From: Streptomyces sp. CBMA123
Lineage (GTDB): Bacteria; Actinomycetota; Actinomycetes; Streptomycetales; Streptomycetaceae
Assembly (NCBI RefSeq): GCF_014596465.1
Contig: NZ_MECK01000224.1
Location: 1-55,281 of the forward strand
DNA length: 55,281 bases
Reading direction: 5' to 3'
Part shown: one piece after another, positions 7,526 to 15,774 of the stretch
How positions within the stretch are numbered: position 1 is the first letter of the stretch
How the letters are laid out: every line of letters begins with the position of its first letter
Notes under the pieces: model-generated
Told to the model about the DNA's origin: nothing
What the model saw: the letters and a program-made list of their open reading frames with translations, nothing else
Databases searched by the model: none
Made by a program: the position numbers and the translations under genes

Positions 7526-8107
7526 GTGAACGGGTTCGCCCAGAGTTGTTGCGTCCGAAGTCAGTCGAGGACGAGCACTCCACCGGCGACGGGCCGGTAG
7601 GCGGTGGAGCCTCGACGGGCGCGGCGGGGTGACCGGGAGGCGAGGCCGGGCTGCGGACCCTGACAGGGGACGGCCGGGATATCTGACCGTCACCATGCGG
7701 AGCACCCCCTCGGCGAAGTCCCGGCCGAGGAAGTGGATGTCCTCCCACGCGGAGTAGAACGCGCCGGATGCGCCGAGCAGGTAGAACCCGGTGCTGCCCG
7801 ACCGGCCCAGCCCGACGACGCAGAGGTCCTCACCGGCTTCGCGGCAGAAGCTGGAGAGGGAGCCGGGGTGCAGGCCACTGGTGCCGCAGCCGAAGTTCAC
7901 ACCGGTGAGGCGATGCGGATCACGCGGGTTCGGGAACCGGAGCGAGAGACCGGCGAACTCGGCGAAGAACTTCAACGCGTACCCGGGGAGTGCGTCACCA
8001 GAGGATTCGAATTCCGCGGCCGCCTTGGCCAGTGCCAGGCCGGACCAGCGATCGGGGACCCAGCCGGCGGACAGGAGGACGAGCTCGACGCGGGGGTCGA
8101 AGCGCAT
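7175..8107 (-). CDS. SUKH-3 immunity-like domain continuous with an EACC1 domain
   Basis: One uninterrupted frame (310 residues from ATG 8107) carries two recognisable parts. Residues 1-150 start MRFDPRVELVLLSAGWVPDR and include LKFFAEFAGLSLRFPNP and YSAWEDIHFLGRDFAEG; this is the SUKH-3 pattern, a fold used in immunity proteins against polymorphic toxins. Residues 150-195 are Arg/Pro-rich and look non-coding. Residues 195-310 (VHVRISVTGGEATAEAESL to EINPRKAWEEDIE) match EACC1, the 'effector-associated constant component' of protease- and NTPase-based conflict systems. GAAGAAG lies next to the start. The two parts may be separate genes whose SUKH stop codon has been lost, or a true fusion. 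The neighbours are trypco2/trypsin and another SUKH gene. Confidence 0.65.
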   Translation of the reverse strand: MRFDPRVELVLLSAGWVPDRWSGLALAKAAAEFESSGDALPGYALKFFAEFAGLSLRFPNPRDPHRLTGVNFGCGTSGLHPGSLSSFCREAGEDLCVVGLGRSGSTGFYLLGASGAFYSAWEDIHFLGRDFAEGVLRMVTVRYPGRPLSGSAARPRLPVTPPRPSRLHRLPARRRWSARPRLTSDATTLGEPVHVRISVTGGEATAEAESLADELRAHPAMLDVRLTSRTPGPEEQIPVQNSISVVVGEVGGISALARALNFWLRGPRPRAVRLTVHRAGTMPVEINPRKAWEEDIELLLCSRTDSAKSD

Positions 8108-8526
8108 GCTTCTTCTTTTAACGATTGGCTGACAGAACGTTTGATCGATTGAGGGTACCGGTTGACGTAGAGCAGGAGCCAAGCGGTACCCCGGGGGCTC
8201 TGGCGCGAGTTCCGTGAAAGCTCAGGACGTGTCAGCAGTCGGGGCAGCCTTCCACCGCCGGAGCGTCGGGGAAGGCGCGGTTACCTTCGAGCCAGTCGAC
8301 CGGCATGCCCCGCCCGGCCGAAGCCGACGGCGGGGGCGGGGACAACGCGGTAAACCGTTCGCCGAACCGTCCCCGCGCGTGATCCGATGTCCGCGGGAGT
8401 GGGAGCCTATGCTCCTGGGCGGCGGTGCTCGCGTACCCGCGGCCCGCAGGCGACAAGGCGCAAGCCCGCCTTCGTGACGGCCCGGCGCGAGCGGGTCTCT
8501 GGTACGAGGACGGCCGGGAGGGCAAG

Positions 8527-8943
8527 ATGGCCGAGCAGGTCCGGTACGTCACGCTCGTCTGCGACGACGTCCCGCAGAACGTGGTGCTCCACGAGGCCGG
8601 CCCGAGACTGCTGGAGGTCGCGAAGATCCTCCGTGCGGAGACGGGCGCCGGGCTCTGGCGCGCCAAGCAGGCCGTGACCGGCCCGCCGCCCGTGCTGCTC
8701 TTCGAGTGTGTTGAGGAACGGGCCGCGCATCGGCAGGCCGACCGATTGCGCGCCGCCGGCGCCACCGTGACGGTCGAGCCGTGGCAGCGCAGGCGTCCCG
8801 GGCCGACCGGCGCGGTCCAGGCCGTCAGAACACCGGAGCGTGCCGCCCATGCGCCGAACGGGCACGGTAGCTCTCGCGTGGCCGACACCGGCCCGCCGGC
8901 GAGCTCCCCAACCGCAGCGCGTAGGCCTCCTGCGGGGGCATGA
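8527..8943 (+). CDS. Ribosomal protein bL12 C-terminal-domain-like protein
   Basis: A 138-residue protein from ATG 8527, with GGGAGGG 4-10 bases upstream. Residues 30-80 (LLEVAKILRAETGAGLWRAK, then QADRLRAAGATVTVEPW) have the alpha-alpha-beta-alpha-beta layout of the L7/L12 C-terminal domain: 'Vik.vRe.TGLGLkeAKdlV' followed by 'A..L..aGA.V.v'. It lacks the L12 dimerisation domain and hinge, so it is not a ribosomal stalk protein. In Streptomyces such orphan domains occur in accessory regions and may mimic the factor-binding part of L12 (inference). The last 50 residues are Pro/Arg-rich and probably disordered; part of that DNA recurs at 35.1 kb. Confidence 0.65.
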   Translation: MAEQVRYVTLVCDDVPQNVVLHEAGPRLLEVAKILRAETGAGLWRAKQAVTGPPPVLLFECVEERAAHRQADRLRAAGATVTVEPWQRRRPGPTGAVQAVRTPERAAHAPNGHGSSRVADTGPPASSPTAARRPPAGA

Positions 8944-9297
8944 CCTGCTTCTGATCGAGAACGCAAAATGGCCTTGATCACCGATTTGTCTGGACCACTT
9001 GCCCTGACCGTCGCGTGAGACCGGGCGGGCGGCGACGCTGCGCCGGATGGTAACTGTGGGTGCATACGGCTGGCTGAGACCTCGCCGGGGCCCCGGCCTG
9101 TCCACCGAGCCGGCCAGAATACCGAAAATAGCCGACCGGAGAACTCGAGAAAAAAGGAGGAGAGGAATCGCAGCCGTGCAATCTCATCAATCCATGTCAG
9201 AAATACCGTTGGAGGGCCGGTGTTCGGATCGGAGAACCACCCTGTGTCCGACGACCGGCCGACCTGCGCTGGCAGCCGCGCGTGAACGCCGTGCGAG
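8944..9297. other. Intergenic, no gene seen
   Basis: 354 bases between convergent genes. AAAAAAGGAGGAGAGG (about 9151-9166) looks like a ribosome site but no credible plus-strand ORF follows it. Confidence 0.4.
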
Positions 9298-9843
9298 TCA
9301 CAGCGGCTGGCGCCAGTTGCGGTAGGTATGCGGGGGTTCGGCGAAGCCGCTGTCGCTGAACGGGTTCGGCAGCGTGCCGCCGAGGGTGCCGAGGAGGAAG
9401 CCGCCGAAGCCCGCATCGAAGCGGACCCAGCGTTCCTCCCCGTAGAGGGGCTGGCGCTTGAAGACGACGACGTCCCAGCTGTCCGGGTCCCGGGTGTCGC
9501 AGAGCCAGAAGACCACGTCGCCGTTGGAGCTCTTCGCGAAGGGGAGAAGCCTCCTCTCCTCCAGGTCCTCCGGGGCGGTGCCAGTGAGGGCCGTCGGCTC
9601 CTCCCTCGGGTCGAAGTCCAGTCCGTCGACGAGGTCGCCGTACGGGGAGCCGTCCACCGGCGGCGTGCTGATGCCGAGGTACTCGTCCACCTCGCCGCCG
9701 CCGTAGAGCGTGACGAAGTCGCGGTAGTCGGCGGGCAGGCGCAGGCCCGTGGTCTGTGCGAGTCCGTCCCAGTCGATGGTGTCGCCCGGGGTGCGGGGCT
9801 CCCCGAGCAGGGCCGAGAGGCGGGTGATGGCCGGGTGGACCAA
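9298..9843 (-). CDS. SMI1/KNR4 (SUKH-1) family protein
   Basis: A 181-residue protein. The start is TTG at 9843 with GGAGGAG about 9 bases upstream. Motifs follow the SUKH-1 family: the N-terminal helix ITRLSALLGEP, LRLPADYRDFVTLYGGGEV (the classic 'LP.dYr.fl..yngg' core), DEYLGISTPP, and later GDVVFWLCDTRDPDSWDVVV. Known relatives are cytoplasmic immunity proteins that bind diverse nuclease and deaminase toxins, or yeast Smi1-like adaptors. No cognate toxin gene is next to it. It lies in the same cluster as SUKH-3/EACC1 and the bL12-like gene. Confidence 0.85.
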   Translation of the reverse strand: MVHPAITRLSALLGEPRTPGDTIDWDGLAQTTGLRLPADYRDFVTLYGGGEVDEYLGISTPPVDGSPYGDLVDGLDFDPREEPTALTGTAPEDLEERRLLPFAKSSNGDVVFWLCDTRDPDSWDVVVFKRQPLYGEERWVRFDAGFGGFLLGTLGGTLPNPFSDSGFAEPPHTYRNWRQPL

Positions 9844-9849
9844 GGCGGT

Positions 9850-10440
9850 GTCTCCTCCGTGGGGTGGCGGTTCGATCAGTCACCGTATTGCCCGCCATCC
9901 CCGCCCGCGTCGCTGTCCCGGCCGCCGACGTCGACCAGGAGCCCGTTGTCCCCCGTGGCTGCTGCGCCCCGCCCCGGCCGTCTCGGTCGCTGCTGCCCCC
10001 CCGGCTGCCGGGGTCGGTGCCGGCTACGACCGGCGTGGCGGGTCGCGTGGCCTGTCACGTCCTGCTGTCGCGAGCGGCGCTGTCGCGTGCTGTGATCTGC
10101 GGGGATGGGCTGGATCCCCGTGTGGGGCCTGGGTACGACAGCACCATGTGACAGCTTCCCGTGCTGAGGCCGACGACAGCCTCCCCCGCGCTGGACCCGG
10201 CGGGGGAGGCTGCCGTGTGCCCTGGCCACGCTGCTCGGCCGCTGGCCGGCCCCGCCGCCGCCCCGGGGTCGTGGGCCTGCGCGGGAGCTGTATTGCCTGC
10301 GGGGGTTGATCATGGGGGTGCTGTTCGTCCTGGTGACGGGACCGGCCTGGAGGGCTCTGCTCCTGTGTCCTGCCCTGCCCCTGTGACCCATCGCAGCGAG
10401 GTTTCACCAGTCTCAGCGGGGTTTGACGGGCAGGGGTCTG
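9850..10440. other. Gene-free region with a stem-loop
   Basis: About 590 bases without a convincing gene on either strand. Short CTGTCGCG-type repeats (10060-10090) and one GC-rich hairpin are the only structure seen. Confidence 0.45.
10177..10212. terminator. 13-bp GC-rich hairpin
   Basis: Arms 10177-10189 (CAGCCTCCCCCGC) and 10200-10212 are perfectly complementary around a 10-base loop. No T-run follows. Possible terminator or attenuator; no gene ends directly before it. Confidence 0.45.
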
Positions 10441-10442
10441 TC

Positions 10443-10472
10443 TCACCGGAGTCTGACTGCGGCCTCCGGTGA
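10443..10472. promoter_or_regulatory. Inverted repeat TCACCGGA-N14-TCCGGTGA
   Basis: The arms are at 10443-10450 and 10465-10472, about 65 bases before the small gene at 10535. TCCGGTGA recurs twice after that gene (11059-11066 and 11083-11090). Candidate operator. Confidence 0.35.
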
Positions 10473-10534
10473 CACTCGCTGAAACCGCCGCTGACCGCGG
10501 TTCCGCGCAAACCAGGATGACCCCGCCCGCTGCG

Positions 10535-10882
10535 ATGTCGAATACTCGCACTATGCAGGCCTTCCCCATGAACCCGGATCGACTCGAAGCGCCCGTGCAG
10601 CTGCTGGACGACGCCGGCACCGCGTGGCAGCTCCGGAGGAAGCGAGTCGATCTCCGCGCTGTACGTCGACTGATGAAGGACCGCGCCTCGATCGTCGTAC
10701 TCGGAGAGAACGGCGGGACTCGCCCCCGGCCCGTCGCCGATGGCGAGCGCCCGACGCTCTGGGACAAGGTCAAGGACGACTACAAGGGGCCCGGCGGAAG
10801 CCGGACGACAGGACGCTACCTCGCACACGAGTTCCGTGCGGATGCCGACCGCCGCATGCTCTACCTGGAAGAGCACTGCTGA
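10535..10882 (+). CDS. Hypothetical small basic protein
   Basis: About 115 residues from ATG 10535; ATG 10517 and ATG 10568 are possible alternatives and none has a clear ribosome site. The text reads QLRRKRVDLRAVRRLMKDRA, SIVVLGENGG, PTLWDKVKDDYKGPGG and ends RRMLYLEEHC. The mixed charged and hydrophobic pattern suggests a folded alpha/beta domain. No family was recognised and no catalytic motif stands out. It is isolated, with repeated TCCGGTGA motifs on both sides and GC-rich direct repeats downstream. Confidence 0.45.
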   Translation: MSNTRTMQAFPMNPDRLEAPVQLLDDAGTAWQLRRKRVDLRAVRRLMKDRASIVVLGENGGTRPRPVADGERPTLWDKVKDDYKGPGGSRTTGRYLAHEFRADADRRMLYLEEHC

Positions 10883-10887
10883 CAGCC

Positions 10888-11051
10888 GGCGCCGCAGGCG
10901 ACGCCTCCCGCAGCCTCTCTGAGGGGCCGCCAGGCCCCGCCCCCCGCCTCGTTTTCCCGCACCCTGTTCCCGCACCCTGTACGCGTCCGGCGGCGCCTTT
11001 TTCTCGGTGGCGCCGCAGGCGACACCCCCGCCGCCCCTCTGAGGGGCCGCC
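10888..11051. repeat. Pair of 43-44-bp imperfect direct repeats
   Basis: The unit starting GGCGCCGCAGGCGAC and ending CTCTGAGGGGCCGCC occurs at 10888-10931 and 11009-11051. Between them CCCGCACCCTGT is also repeated in tandem, and CGGCGCCTTTTT (near 10990) is terminator-like. Probably a duplicated terminator of the preceding gene. Confidence 0.6.
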
Positions 11052-11412
11052 TGTGGGCTCCGGTGAAAGTGTCAGTGCAGTTTCCGGTGACCGGTGCCAG
11101 TGACGTCGTGCTCCTGGCGGTCGTCTGTCCGGTCGTCCCCGTGGCACAACCACGGTGAGCAGCTGACAGTGGTTCAGCGCTGTCATCTCAGGAGCACCTG
11201 TCGTCCTGGCCGCCGACGAGGTCGAGGGGCCGTCCGCGAGCGATCCCGAAGCCGCCTGCCCCCCGCTCGGCTGGCTGTCCCGCGCCTGCCCGGACAGGAA
11301 GGAGCAGGAGGCCCTGGGCTGGTCGAGGCCGCGCAGTGCGCGCCACTCACCGGTGGGTCCATGTTTCAGACCATCGCGAGGCTATTGTCAGCCGCGGACG
11401 GATCAATGCACC

Positions 11413-12630
11413 ATGACGGGCATGGAGGCGGGGGCGGGCGAAGCGGCCAGGCGGATCATCGAGCAGGAGGACCAGCTTGTCTGCCAACGGTTGTACGGGA
11501 TGCTGGCGGGCTATGGGCACGAGGCCCGGCAGGTCCTCGACAGTCTCAGTCCGCTGCGTGAGAACGGCACCGACCTTCTGGGGAGACCGAGGCCGGACGC
11601 CCTAAACGCGCTCCGGCGCGCCTGCCGGTGGGCTCTCGACGGTCACGGCCTCCCCGTCGTCGGGAGCATCCTCTACACGTGCACGTTCCGGGGCTCGGCG
11701 CCCGGCCAGAACGTTTTCGCCGTGCCGTCCCTGGATTACCAGCGTCTCCGCTTGGTGGAGGCGCGTACCATCTCCCGCCGGGACTTCGAGACCGCACTGA
11801 CGACAGCCCGTTACCGCGCCCAGTGGCTGGCGCAGTTGTACTCCGAACTTACGATCGTGCAGCCGGTCCTCGATATGCCCACGGAACAGGCCCCGCCGCG
11901 GCACGGGCGCCTGAGGGACGGCATCGTCGGCCGCGCGCTGTGCGAGGAGATCGCGGAGCAGCTCACGGACGGGCAGGCGCTCCGCCGCTCCGCCGCTGCT
12001 GGGCAGCAGGTGGTGCCCGCGATCCGGGCATGGGTCGCGGCGACGGCTGCGGTCCTCGATCGTGGTCTGACCAACGACGAGGTAGGTGGTGGTCTTCGAC
12101 TGATGACCAAGGGGCTCCGGTACTGCGAGAAGCGGGCCGTACCCCACCCGGTGGCACTGGCCGGCGCCTATCTGACGCTCGGCCTGGACTATCTCGAAAA
12201 GGTGGAGAAGCAGATGCCGGACCACATCGAAGCGTCGGGCCAGGGCACACAGCGGGCGGCGGTCACCGTCCACGGCAACGTGGGCGCGATCAACAGCGAG
12301 GTGACGAACAGCAGCCTCGTAGTAGCCGAGACGGTCCGAGGCATCGAGGTCACCGTCGGTGCCCTCGACCGCGACGGACAGGGCGACACCGCAGCCGCCC
12401 TGCGGGCACTCACCCACGCCATCCAACAGGACCCCGCGCTCGCAGACGACCGCGCCCGGCTCCTCGACCACGTTGCTGACGTCGCCGAGGCGGCTGCCGA
12501 ACCGGACCGTCCGCGTGCGCTCAGCCGAGCCCGCCTGGCCATGGCCGCCATCACCGGCGCGGCTGGCGCGTCCGCCCAGCTCGCCCAGACCCTGACCACC
12601 TGGCAGGACACCCTCGGCCGCTTGTTCTGA
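11413..12630 (+). CDS. Orphan all-helical protein of unknown function
   Basis: About 405 residues from ATG 11413 (ATG 11422 is an alternative; the ribosome site is weak). Residues 1-200 are helical with a short strand-rich segment (VVGSILYTCTFRGSAPGQNV). A small linker, AVTVHGNVGAINSEVTNSSL, resembles the beta-turn linkers often seen in actinobacterial signalling NTPases and CHAT/caspase proteins. The C-terminal 110 residues form a helical bundle (DRDGQGDTAAALRALTHAIQ...) that ends WQDTLGRLF. No transmembrane segment or catalytic signature is visible. Its position between SUKH genes and the CHAT protease makes a conflict-related role plausible, but this is only context. Confidence 0.6.
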   Translation: MTGMEAGAGEAARRIIEQEDQLVCQRLYGMLAGYGHEARQVLDSLSPLRENGTDLLGRPRPDALNALRRACRWALDGHGLPVVGSILYTCTFRGSAPGQNVFAVPSLDYQRLRLVEARTISRRDFETALTTARYRAQWLAQLYSELTIVQPVLDMPTEQAPPRHGRLRDGIVGRALCEEIAEQLTDGQALRRSAAAGQQVVPAIRAWVAATAAVLDRGLTNDEVGGGLRLMTKGLRYCEKRAVPHPVALAGAYLTLGLDYLEKVEKQMPDHIEASGQGTQRAAVTVHGNVGAINSEVTNSSLVVAETVRGIEVTVGALDRDGQGDTAAALRALTHAIQQDPALADDRARLLDHVADVAEAAAEPDRPRALSRARLAMAAITGAAGASAQLAQTLTTWQDTLGRLF

Positions 12631-12648
12631 GCCGCCCGGGCACGGGGA

Positions 12649-13335
12649 TCACGCGGTGGCGGCCGGAAGCTGTGCGGGGATCCGGGAGGCGCGCAGCTCG
12701 CGCAGGTCCGGGATGTGGTTGTAGAGGGTGCCCACGGAGACGCCGAGGAGCTTGGCGATCGACTCGATGCTGTTCTCCGGGTTGGGCAACATGTCGCGGG
12801 CGGCGCGGATGATCTCTGCCGTGGCGACGGTGGGCCGGCCGCCGGTCCGACCGCGCGCCTTGGCGGCGGCCAGGCCCTCGTTGGTGTCCTGCACGATCAG
12901 CTCCCGGATGAACTCGGCGAGCGCGGCGAAGACGTGGAACACGAGCCGGCCGCCGGGGGTGGTGGTGTCGAGCGGCTCGCGCAGCGAGGTAAACCCGATC
13001 TCGCGCTGGCGCAGCTCGCCAACCATGTTCATCAGGTCCTTGAGGGAGCGAACGTACCGGTCGAGCGCGGGCACCACCAGGGTGTCGCCGGGCTGCAGGA
13101 AGATGTGGCACGCCTTCAGCTCCGGGCGCTGGTCGGTCCGGCCGGACTTGGTGTCGGCGAAGATGCGCCGGCATCCGGCGGCATTCAGCGCATCCAGCTG
13201 GCGGTCGAGGACCTGGGATCCGGTGCTGATGCGGGCGTAGCCGATCCGGATCTCGCTGAGCGTGCGCGGCCAGGCGAGGAGGAAGTCGTCGGGGCGCGGC
13301 ACGTCCCCGGTGAAGGCGTCGATCATGCTCCGCAT
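12649..13335 (-). CDS. Serine recombinase (resolvase/invertase family)
   Basis: 228 residues from ATG 13335, with GGTGGG upstream; TTG 13374 and ATG 13326 are alternatives. The N-terminal catalytic domain has IRIGYARISTGSQ with the nucleophilic Ser, then FADTKSGRTDQRPEL and LVVPALDRYVRSLKDLMNMV with the conserved 'LDR..RS..dl' box. A long helix leads to the Hin-type HTH (SIESIAKLLGVSVGTLYNHI). All parts are present, so it may be active; function would be resolution or inversion at short paired sites. The remnant at 0.5-0.7 kb is a close relative. The AT-richer stretch 13360-13480 upstream is a place to look for its recombination site. Confidence 0.9.
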   Translation of the reverse strand: MRSMIDAFTGDVPRPDDFLLAWPRTLSEIRIGYARISTGSQVLDRQLDALNAAGCRRIFADTKSGRTDQRPELKACHIFLQPGDTLVVPALDRYVRSLKDLMNMVGELRQREIGFTSLREPLDTTTPGGRLVFHVFAALAEFIRELIVQDTNEGLAAAKARGRTGGRPTVATAEIIRAARDMLPNPENSIESIAKLLGVSVGTLYNHIPDLRELRASRIPAQLPAATA

Positions 13336-13563
13336 GGTCCCACCGGAGCCGTTCGAACAGGGCCGGATCGTCAACTATCGATCGTTTGATGACGACACCG
13401 GCCCGAAGTCGCCCCAGACCCCCTGAAGCCTTCAACAACTCCTTCAAAAACCCGAGCCCGTCAACAATCACAGGGCACCCTTTCATGAGGATTGTCCGGG
13501 CTCGCCGACCTTGGGCGGTCTCATCGGACCCTGAGTGAGCAGCGCCTCGGTGGGCAGGACGCT

Positions 13564-14166
13564 TCAGATCACGTCGACAGCCATCCTGAAGCCCACGGGC
13601 TTCTCGATGATGAGTTCCGTCTGTGCCAACAGGAAGCGGTTCAGATCTTCGGACACGACGCGGGCTGCCTGGAGAGCGGAGGCTAGATCGCCAGCGCCGG
13701 AGCCAGTGCCGTCCGCAATTGAGAGGAGGTGTTTCCGCATGGTTCCGGCGACCTCTGCGATCACCGCTGCGTACGGTCTCTGATCGCCCGAAGATGACGT
13801 TGTTGGAACGACGGCCGCCCCGCTTGCCGCGAGCCGGTGTAGTGAGGCCACCAGGACCGCTTCAAGGCTTCCGACCTCTTCGTCGAAGCGGCTGGCATCC
13901 ACCGGCCTGCCCGCCTCGGCGTCCTGCTGGATTCGCCCCATGGCCGTCAGCATGGCGTGGTTGGCGGTCCGTGCGGACGTGGCAATTTCCAGCGCCACTT
14001 GCTTGGCGAGCCGCTCTCGTTCACGCTCCGTCTCGGCTCTCTCCGCAGCGACCGCGGCACTCTCCTGCTTGTGCCTTGATCGTTGCAGCAGGCTTCCACC
14101 CGCCGCACCAATCACTGCGGCGCCTAACCCGCTGATCAGCCCTACCACTGCCGTCATGTCCGCCAT
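13564..14166 (-). CDS. Membrane-anchored coiled-coil protein, unknown
   Basis: 200 residues. I chose ATG 14166 because AGGAG lies 8-9 bases before it; longer frames exist upstream but read through the IS end. Residues 4-26 (AVVGLISGLGAAVIGAAGGS) form one transmembrane helix or glycine-zipper anchor. They are followed by a strongly charged coiled coil (QESAAVAAERAETERERERL) and a helical C-terminal domain ending PVGFRMAVDVI. Many actinobacteria carry such single-TM coiled-coil proteins; none has a known function. Its 5' side is only 51 bp from the left end of the IS701 element, so its promoter may have been altered by the insertion. Confidence 0.6.
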   Translation of the reverse strand: MADMTAVVGLISGLGAAVIGAAGGSLLQRSRHKQESAAVAAERAETERERERLAKQVALEIATSARTANHAMLTAMGRIQQDAEAGRPVDASRFDEEVGSLEAVLVASLHRLAASGAAVVPTTSSSGDQRPYAAVIAEVAGTMRKHLLSIADGTGSGAGDLASALQAARVVSEDLNRFLLAQTELIIEKPVGFRMAVDVI

Positions 14167-14220
14167 GGCTCGCATGCTCCTGGTCTGCCGGCCGTAGGGC
14201 AAGCCCCCATGGCCGCCTAG

Positions 14221-15661
14221 TAGGGCTTGGTCAGGTTCGTCTTGGTATGGCGTGTCCGTTGGCGGGTTGCGTCGTTGAGGGTGTGTGACACCTGGGGAGA
14301 TGGCTGAGGTCCGGGAGGACCTGGAGGCGTTCACGGCGGAGCTGTTCGAGGCGTTTACCCGCAACGATCAGCGCCGTTGGGGACAGGTCTATGTGCGTGG
14401 GCTGCTGTTGGACGGCGGGCGCAAGTCGGTGGAGCCGATGGCGGCCCGGCTGGGCGAGGACGGCAACCGGCAGGCGCTCGCGCATTTCGTGACCAGTAGT
14501 CCGTGGGATCCGGCGCATGTGCGGGCCCGGCTGGCGTGGAGGATGCAGACCGAGTTGAAGCCGACGGCGTTGATCATCGACGACACCGGATTCCTCAAGG
14601 ACGGCGACGCTTCCGCGTGTGTGTCGAGGCAGTACACCGGCACCGCCGGCAAGGTCACCAACTGCCAGGTAGGCGTCTCGCTGCACCTGGCCACCGACCG
14701 TGCCTCAACCGCGATCGACAGGCGGCTGTTCCTCCCCAAGTCCTGGGACCCGACCTCCGAGAAGGCCGAGCCCGCGAAGGTGGCCCGTCGCGAGCGCTGC
14801 CAGATCCCCGCGGACCTGGGCCATGTGGAGAAGTGGCAACTCGCCCTGGACATGGTCGATGAGACCCGCTCCTGGGGCGTTCACGTCCCACTCGTCGTCG
14901 CGGACGCCGGCTACGGCGACGCGGTGGCGTTTCGCCTGGGCCTGGGCGAACGCGGTCTGAACTACGTGGTGGGGATCTCCACCACCCTCAGTGCCCAGCC
15001 GGGCTCCGCGCGGCCGTTCACCCCGCCCTACGGCGGGACCGGCCGCCCGCCGGTCGCCCGGTATCCCGATCCGGCGAAGAGCGTGAAGGCCCTGGTGACG
15101 GAGGCGGGCCGGAAGGCGGCCAGGCCGGTGTCCTGGCGCGAAGGCTCCCGTCCGGGCAAGGGCCGCACCGGGTTCAAGCGGATGTACTCGCGGTTCGTCG
15201 CACTGCGGATCCGCCCTGCTGGACGCGAGATCCGCGACGCCACCGACGGCGTCGAACTGCCCGAGTGCTGGCTGCTGGCCGAGTGGCCGGCCAGAGAGCC
15301 CGAGCCGGTGCAGTTCTGGCTCTCCGACCTGCCCGCCGACACCCCGCTGACCACCCTGGTCCGCCTGGCCAAGCTCCGTTGGCGCATCGAACACGACTAC
15401 CGCGAGATGAAGCAGGCCCTGGGACTGGCCCACTTCGAGGGCCGCACCTTCACCGGCTGGCACCACCACGTCACCCTTGTCGCCCTCGCCCACGCCTTCT
15501 GCACCCTGCGGAGGCTGGCCCGGGCCCCAAAAGGAACGGCAGCGGCCTGAGCCTCTACCAGGTCGTCCGCGAGCTGCAGTTGGTCCTCGCCACCTGGGCC
15601 GGCCACTGCCCGACCTGCCACCGCGACATACCCACACCCATACGAACCTGACCAAGCCCTA
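14221..15661. mobile_element. IS701-family insertion sequence, 1441 bp
   Basis: The ends are perfect 20-bp inverted repeats (14221-14240, starting TAGGGCTTGG, and 15642-15661). CTAG flanks both sides (14217-14220 and 15662-15665), a 4-bp target duplication as known for the IS701 family. The single transposase gene fills it. The insertion is clean and, judging from the intact ends and duplication, fairly recent. Confidence 0.92.
14285..15651 (+). CDS. IS701-family DDE transposase (frameshift near the C-terminus)
   Basis: From GTG 14285 (MAEVRED at 14300 is an alternative start). The catalytic Asp residues appear in LIIDDTGFLKDG and VVADAGYGDAV, and the Glu in RIEHDYREMKQALGL; the stretch LAHFEGRTFTGWHHH is typical of the family. 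The first frame stops at 15550 after RLARAPKG. The expected C-terminus continues in the -1 frame as SLYQVVRELQLVLATWAGHC and PTCHRDIP, ending at 15651. At the switch the DNA reads C CCA AAA GG, which has the form of a -1 slippery heptamer. So the full protein (about 455 residues) may be made by programmed frameshifting, or the gene may simply have lost a base. Catalytic residues all precede the shift. Confidence 0.85.
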
Positions 15662-15774
15662 CTAGCGTCCCTCCCGACGGCGCGTCCAGAGCTGCGAGCC
15701 AGGCACGAATCCGGGGATAGGCCGCTGAGGGGCCTCAGTGCCTTGGTGCGCGCTTGCGGACGACCGCCGGGCGC

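Noticed and set aside
13381..13486. Short minus-strand frame (KGCPVIVDGLGFLKELLKAS) before the resolvase
   Set aside because: Protein-like for about 30 residues but with no continuation; could be a scrap or the recombination-site region.
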